Of a stretch of 64,000 nucleotides of DNA, positions 58,662 through 64,000 are shown piece after piece (the stretch's first letter is position 1; each line of letters opens with the position of its first letter). The DNA lies in NCBI GenBank assembly GCA_030765065.1, contig CM060988.1:176989065-177053064 (forward strand), given 5' to 3'. The notes beneath the pieces were generated by a model. It had not been told where the DNA came from. It worked only from the letters and a program-made list of their open reading frames with translations, and did not search any database. This DNA comes from Deroplatys truncata. Lineage: Eukaryota > Arthropoda > Insecta > Mantodea > Mantidae. A program made the position numbers and the translations under genes.

Positions 58662-58939
58662 CTGGTATACATTCATAGTGACTATGTTGATAATGTGTTG
58701 GTATTCTTTCTAGTATTCCTCTGGTATTTTAGTAATGTAGTGTAACAACCTTCAACTCTCTTTATTTTAAATTATGACACATCACTGTTACTAGCTTCTA
58801 AATCTTCAAAATTAGTCAATAATTTTCTCTGTATAATTTATTAAAAGAAATAGGATTTGATTTTTTACTCAGAAAACTTAAGAATGTGACTGTTGATAGG
58901 GACGATATTCTGCCGTGGCATAGATGTTATTTGCATAAA

Positions 58940-59223
58940 TTGTCGTCCTCTGTGGTGTAGTGGTTACCATGGTAGCCTCTATTCCCGAGGTCATGGGTTT
59001 GAACCCGGTGGAGGGTGATGGACTTTTTCGGGCATAAAAATCCTTAGCATGGCTTCTTTTGGAAGGGAAGTAAAGCTTAGTCCCGTGTAGTAGATTTATG
59101 GCACAAAGAACTTCAAGCCTGATAAGAAGACCTCTGAGCAAAATTTCCAGTATTTCACGTCCAATATAGAATGGACCACAGCAGTTAAAGAGCATCCATA
59201 AATAATACTCAATTTAATTTAAT
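58940..59223 (+). mobile_element. SINE family D, copy 4
   Basis: The head GTCCTCTGTGGTGTAGTGGT and B box GGTTTGAACCC, a body with two small deletions and an AATTTAATTTAA tail. Target duplication TTTGCATAAA (58930-58939 and 59224-59233). It lies about 180 bases downstream of the donor of the gene 2 exon at 59402. Confidence 0.9.
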
Positions 59224-59401
59224 TTTGCATAAAGTAAGAGAATTAAGGCAAATACCAAAAGTATACTTTTACCACAATATTGTAAGAAGCTTTTAAACTA
59301 TTGTTAAATTATTAATACATTTCTCTCAATACTCTTCTACATTTATTTTCCTGTTAAGAGGGCAAACTTAAGGTTGAGACTCAAGTTGTTAAATGAAGTA
59401 C

Positions 59402-59591
59402 CTGGTATTTTAACTGAAGTTGAAGCAGCAGTGCTCGTGTTGGTAGCAGCTGCTGCTGCGCCAGCATTACTACCGGAGCTTGTAGTAGTGCTACTGCTGG
59501 CATTGCTAATAGCTCCAGCAGATGATACGGATGAAGATGAGGTTGATCTGGGCCGGCGTTGCTGCCGAGATGCTCGCTGAAATGGATTTTC
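59402..59591 (-). CDS. unidentified gene 2, penultimate coding exon
   Basis: 190 bases between a TCTGTTTCAG acceptor and a GTACTT donor. Read in phase 0 it gives ENPFQRASRQQRRPRSTSSS followed by a Ser/Thr/Asn/Ala-rich low-complexity tract with a run of five Ala, ending STSVKIP plus one base. That base joins the AA of the 53310 exon, which supports the frame. A second frame is also open because of the GCA/CAG-type composition. I do not recognise the protein; the basic QQRRPR stretch and disordered tail suggest a regulatory C-terminus, but no function is assigned. Upstream exons lie to the right, probably outside the window. Confidence 0.6.
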
Positions 59592-60546
59592 CTGAAACAG
59601 ATAAAATTGATAAAATAATGTTTTTTTGCATGAGAATCAAAACCGGATATTTTAAAAATAAATTTGTTACCATTTAAATTTGCAAGTAGCTATACGAGGG
59701 TCATTAGATAAGTATTGAGACAACAAATAATACTCATATTAATGTTTTGTTTATTCCAGTTTTTCAAGCATTCCCCCTGGCACTGTATGCAACATTCCAT
59801 TCTCTGGAATCACTTCTGGAAGCACTCGCGCTACTCAGTTTCCAATACTGCACACAACTCTTCCTTGTATGCTACAATTACTTCTCCAGGGTTAAAAAGT
59901 CTGTGACCCTGCAGTCGGTTCTTCACAGCAGGGAATGAAAGAACTTGCAGGGTGTCAGATCAGGATTATAGGGTGGATCAATCAATAGTTTCACCTTTGT
60001 TGTTTGCAAGAACTCCATTATTATATTAGCAGTGTAAGATGATGCAATGTCGTGGTGCAACAAAATGCCCCTTAATCCTTTCTTTGGATAAGGTTCTTGA
60101 ATTTTCTGAAACACTTTTGGAAGGCAAACTTTGATGTACCGTTTTGCAGTAACAGTTCTTTGACTTTCGAGCACGATGATTGCCACTTGACTACCTGTGG
60201 AAAAGAAAGAGGCAAGCACTTTCTTTCCCTCACTCCTTGACTTTGATGGGTGGTTGATCATGGAAAATCCAAATGTATGACTAGCATTTCGTTCCTGGAT
60301 CAAACTGATTGTATATCCATGTTTCATCACCCGTAATAATATCTGAAACACAGATTTTCTGCATTTATATCTTTGCAGCATTTCTTGGCACCTTTCCACC
60401 CTGTGGGGCACCCATTTTGAATTTTTTTTTTTGTTATTTATTTTTCCACAAAGGTGCTCATGAAGGAAGGTTGAAACACTCTGCAAACTCAATGTACTTG
60501 TAGGTTAGACTTAGATCTTCTCTGATTGTTCTTGCCACAAATGTGA

Positions 60547-61384
60547 TGAGGCAGTATTTTAATACCTGAATAATTTTAATTGTATTTTACAATAACTAAA
60601 TTCAATAACAGTCCGCCTTGAAACAATATGTATGTAATAATTATTTTTAAATGTATGTAACAGTCATTGCATATGCTTATTTTTATTGTAAAACATATTT
60701 TATTAATGTTATGTGAATACATTATATACTTTAATAATGCAAGAGCTATGAGAATAATAAGTTTTAAGTTGCTAACAATGAGGTAATAATGAGGTAACCT
60801 TGTAGCAATAATGAGTTTAAGAGTTTGAGAAGTTACCAGTCATGATTATATCAAAGATAAGGTAAATTCAGTAACAATTTAAAATTAGCCAATCAATAGC
60901 AAGGAAAAAGTTTAAGTAAAATGCAGATATTCTATTGGACTAGAATTAGCCAATCAGAGACTTAAGATATCGAAGCTTACAGGTTTAACCGTTGAGTGTT
61001 GCTCAGTTGCTGGCAAGCCTTGGTAGTGAACAGATGGAAGATGTGTTCTCTACGTGTGAATCGTAAAATATGTATATGCGCTAAGTGAAAGTATTGAAGA
61101 TTCTCACAGTTCTTAAAAAGTGTAGTTCTTCATAAAAATGTGCAAAAATTAATAAAAGAAGTGAAATTTAAAAAGTTAAATTCTGTGATGTCTACATTCT
61201 TGCTACACCTCACCCTGAATAAGAGAAACATGTTTCTAAAGTAAGACTGATGCAGCCGAGGCCAATTCAAACATAAATAATATATAGAAGCAGTGTTAAT
61301 AACAAAGTTAAATATTATAGAGTAAAACTTGGAGTGTAATAATAAAAACACATCTTGAAATCAGCTTCTCGTACGTAGCAGCAT
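60547..61384 (+). mobile_element. LTR family C, copy 3, inside the mariner
   Basis: Starts TGAGGCAGTATTTTAATACC and keeps both CCAAT boxes (AGCCAATCAATAGC about 60887, AGCCAATCAGAGAC about 60948), AATTAATAAAAGAAG, and CAGCCGAGGCCAATTC. The primer-site-like TCAGCTTCTCGTACGTAGCA (about 61360) is decayed. Confidence 0.7.
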
Positions 61385-61499
61385 ATTGCGTAATAACAGA
61401 ACTATTACGTAATCAACAAATTCAAACCAACGCCCAAAGCGTGTTCTATAACTTCTTAAATGCAACTAAATAAATATTACGTAAAATAAAAACCACGTA

Positions 61500-61600
61500 A
61501 CAAATTAACATCTTCACCCAGTCGCTGACGACGAGGACGAATGCCCTCAAAAACGTTTCCTGTTTTATATAACTTTAATTAGTGAAGGTGAGTGTAAAAA
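61500..61600 (+). repeat. Penelope-like terminal motif
   Basis: CGCTGACGACGAGGACGAAT then GCCCTCAAAAACGTTTCCTG shows the same CTGANGA / stem / AAAC layout as the other Penelope-like ends, with the GAAA reduced to AAAA. Confidence 0.4.
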
Positions 61601-62744
61601 AGTGTGACTCAATCTACATCATAACATCTACAAGTTTAAAAAGATATTACGTGAAGAAATATTCTACTTCAACTCGGTCACTACTGTTGTTGGTTTGCCA
61701 CTCCTCTATTCATCTTTAAGAGATTTTCACCCTCTCTTAAATTCTCCAGCCCAGTGGAACACAGTAGCACATGAGGAAGAAAACTCCTGGAAAGCCCTCT
61801 TCAAACCCTCAAGTGACTGTGTTTTGTTTTAACCACATTTGAAATTGTACAAGATCACATGAAAATGCTCTCTGAATCTCACTTGCATTTGCAAGGATGT
61901 TCACTTTGCAGACATAAAATGCGGGAAAATGAATGACACAACAGAGCTCTTGCCTGCTACCTTGGCAACACCAATGACTTAGCAGTTTTGACCTGCAACA
62001 ATACTTTCCCTAGGAGTGGCCAAGTTCTGTGTCTCACTATTTGTCTGGTGGCCCTCGTATCTCTTTTCTCCAACATTGCATTAGTAATTTTTTTTATTCT
62101 CTCAATGAAGAAAGATGATGTTCATGCCAACAGCCAATTGTTGATAAGTGGACAACCCTTTGTGTTGCTGCTGCTGAATCTCTTTGCTCCCATGCCTCCT
62201 TTAATGGCCTGAACATGTGATAATCACAAAAAGTTAAGTCAGCGCTGTTTTAAGGGAGTCCAGTAAATCTTCCCTAATTTACTTAGGTTATGGATGCTGC
62301 ATGTTGCTTTATGAAATGATCTAGGAGATTTTAATGCTTTCCCTATCACCCCTTATGACTGTAATTTCACGAATTCCCTGTGAAATTCCTAACAGACGAA
62401 AGATCCTTGGCTATTCATGAAATTGGGTATAAAATATTGGTAGAGGTTATACTTCTGGCTTCCTTAACCTCCCCCCCAATTGTCTTTCAAGCTCTCGAAA
62501 TGTTGTTTAGTAAGTATCTTTAGCAGTGAAAGAATTACTGTTCGCCAACGGAGAGAAAGTCCCTGACAGGAATGTGCTGCCCTTATCTGTTTGGAAACTG
62601 TGCGACAAGGACAGCAAATGTGTGTGATGGAGAACGTATGCTACGCAGAGAGTAAAACTGTTCAAAAAAACATGCTCTCCACTGGCGCACGGAACTTTCA
62701 GTGTGGACAAACAAAATAGTAATATAATGTGAATAAAAATTACC

Positions 62745-63990
62745 TTACAAGGGTTGAGCAAGTTCGGAATCAGAAACGTCTTCTTCAGGTTCACTGGTCT
62801 TGCTGTTGGAAGATTCTTCATCATTTGGATTCTCGATGATAATGGCGTCGATCACATCTGACACGATCCCAGTATTCCTGTTCAGTTGTCTCAACGTAGT
62901 TGCACAAACCCTCAGTCTTCTGTTGTCACTGCTGCGATTCCTTGCATTGCCAATTCTTTAAGTCGCGACAGTGACATATCGCCCAACACATTGTGTTCCC
63001 CAACATAACACTTTACTTTAGACCAAGCATACTCGATAGCATTTAAGTCACACATGTAAGGTGGCAATCTGATAACAGTATAACTGTGTGCTTTTAGGAG
63101 TTTGTCTATCTTAAAAATCTTCTCCTTAGGTTTATTTAAACAAATAAGTTCATATAATTCTTCTTTTCTCATTGCCATGTCGCATGTGACATTATGACGC
63201 ATTAGCCACAAAACCATGTCGGACTTCACTGCATATTGGGAAGGATTTATCAAGTTGCACATTCTGATATGGTGCATTGTCAAGTATCACTACTGCCACT
63301 GGTGGCAAACAATTTAAGAGTTTATTTGTGACCCACTTCTCAAAATTTGCACTGTTCATTTGTCCATGGTAAACCCCCACTGTAGACCCAGCTTTATACA
63401 TCAATTCTGTATTTTTTAAAAATCTAGAACAGGAGCCCACAGTTACAATTATACATCATTTACATTTGCACAAACACCAAAGACATTGTCACTCTGCCAA
63501 CATTTGCGAAAGGTGAGATTACTGTCTACCCAAGTTTCATCCAAATAAAATATAGTCTTTCCCTCGCAGCGAAGTCGCTTGATATTTCTTAAATATTGTG
63601 AATGTCAACGTACGATGTCTGGCCTCTCTATAACAAGCTTACGCTTACTCCTGCATTTCCTCCAGTTAAACTTCATCATATGCAGCAGTCTGCGGAGGGT
63701 CTCAGCACACCATCGAAACTCAATTTTTTGTCGTATAGCTAATAATAACTTTGGACAGGTTGGCATTATTTTTCGTACAGTGTAAAACTCCTGCACAGTT
63801 CTCCGTATTACACACATGTAGAAATCATCAATATTGACCTTCTGATCACATGACCTCGGTCGGCATTTCCCTGGCATATGGAGAGGTGATGAGGAGCCGG
63901 CTTCTTCTCTGTCTTTCACCTGACACCTTACTGTTTTGACTAAGGCCGTAGACACTCCTGTATAATAAGCTGCTCTTTCTGTAGCACGAG
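62745..63990 (-). pseudogene. DDE-superfamily transposase gene (Tc1/mariner-like DDE_3 type), decayed, runs off the right end
   Basis: Minus-strand pieces in order: VNIDDFYMCVIRRTVQEFYT, FRWCAETLRRLLHMMKFNWR, ERPDIVR, YLRNIKRLRCEGKTIFYLDE and TWVDSNLTFRKCW (first acidic residue), then VYHGQMNSANFEKWVTNKLL, AVVILDNAPYQNVQLD (second Asp), YTVIRLPPYMCDLNAIEYAW and SKVKCYV (Glu of the DDE triad), and a tail with EDVSDSELAQPL and a stop at 62745-62747. This is the widespread arthropod DDE_3 endonuclease protein. Frameshifts and stops separate the pieces, so this copy is inactive, although DDE residues are still readable. Confidence 0.82.
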
Positions 63991-64000
63991 CAAGAGTGAT

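Larger units (their letters stand above)
59695..61870 (-). mobile_element. mariner transposon, split by an LTR
   Basis: The left end CGAGGGTCATTAGATAAGT follows TA (59693-59694). Minus-strand pieces: helix-turn-helix part SSCATVFHWAGEFKRG, KSLKDE and RSGKPTTVVTE at about 61680-61790; then, after the LTR C3 insertion, TFVARTIREDLS, SLQSVSTFLHEHLCGK, SKWVPHRVERCQEMLQRYK, a shifted-frame IITGDETWIYNQFDPGTK, GILLHHDIASSYTANI and PPYNPDLTPCKFFH. The third catalytic Asp of the PDL.P.DF motif is replaced by Lys, Asn of HDNA by Ile, and frameshifts are present. Confidence 0.8.

Noticed and set aside
61988-62212. 74-codon frame with a hydrophobic segment
   Set aside because: No splice or start context. 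It lies beside a mariner helix-turn-helix remnant on the other strand, and hydrophobicity is expected from A+T-rich antisense.

Overview
The window is animal nuclear DNA, most likely from an insect. It is strongly A+T-rich, its genes are split into small exons by long introns with GT..AG borders, and the intervening sequence is packed with decayed mobile elements of types common in arthropods: several non-LTR retrotransposon (LINE) lineages, Penelope-like elements with a GIY-YIG domain, mariner, pogo/Tigger-like and other DNA transposons, tRNA-derived SINEs, and solo or truncated LTRs. The exact order cannot be told from sequence alone.

Two host genes are supported, both on the minus strand. 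The first (648-20270) is the 5' half of PSMD1/Rpn2, the largest scaffold subunit of the 19S base of the 26S proteasome. Eight coding exons join without a phase error and give the first 474 residues; the rest lies beyond the left edge. The second (53120-59591) is represented by two phase-compatible exons, the last one carrying the stop codon. It encodes a low-complexity Ser/Thr/Ala-rich and then acidic C-terminus of a protein I do not recognise; its 5' part lies beyond the right edge.

Layout. 1-20.4 kb: PSMD1 exons, with introns holding LINE pieces, five copies of an unnamed ~0.85-0.95 kb repeat (family A), two pogo/Tigger-like elements with matching terminal inverted repeats, an LTR (B1), Penelope-like fragments and a SINE. 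20.5-32.3 kb: intergenic DNA with family A copy 6, a nested LINE/LTR cluster (23.8-27.0 kb), LTR C1 carrying a SINE, an R2-like LINE tail and a mariner. 33.5-52.7 kb: a hAT-like element, MITEs, a tandem duplication of a LINE tail with a SINE in one copy, a deleted mariner with both ends intact, and a 3.5 kb pogo-type element that has collected an LTR and a long-inverted-repeat element. 53-64 kb: the second gene with its intron (LINE, family A copies 7 and 8, Penelope-like piece, SINE), then a mariner split by an LTR, and a decayed DDE transposase gene running off the right end.

The nearest thing to an undescribed system is family A (eight copies in 64 kb, both orientations, similar ends, no recognisable protein). 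Other points of interest are the Penelope-like fragments, which all carry the same hammerhead-like CTGANGA..GAAA motif at their 3' ends and are flanked by inverted end copies, and the LTR families whose U3-like region keeps paired E2F-like or CCAAT motifs. I saw no CRISPR array, rRNA, functional tRNA gene or bacterial-type operon.
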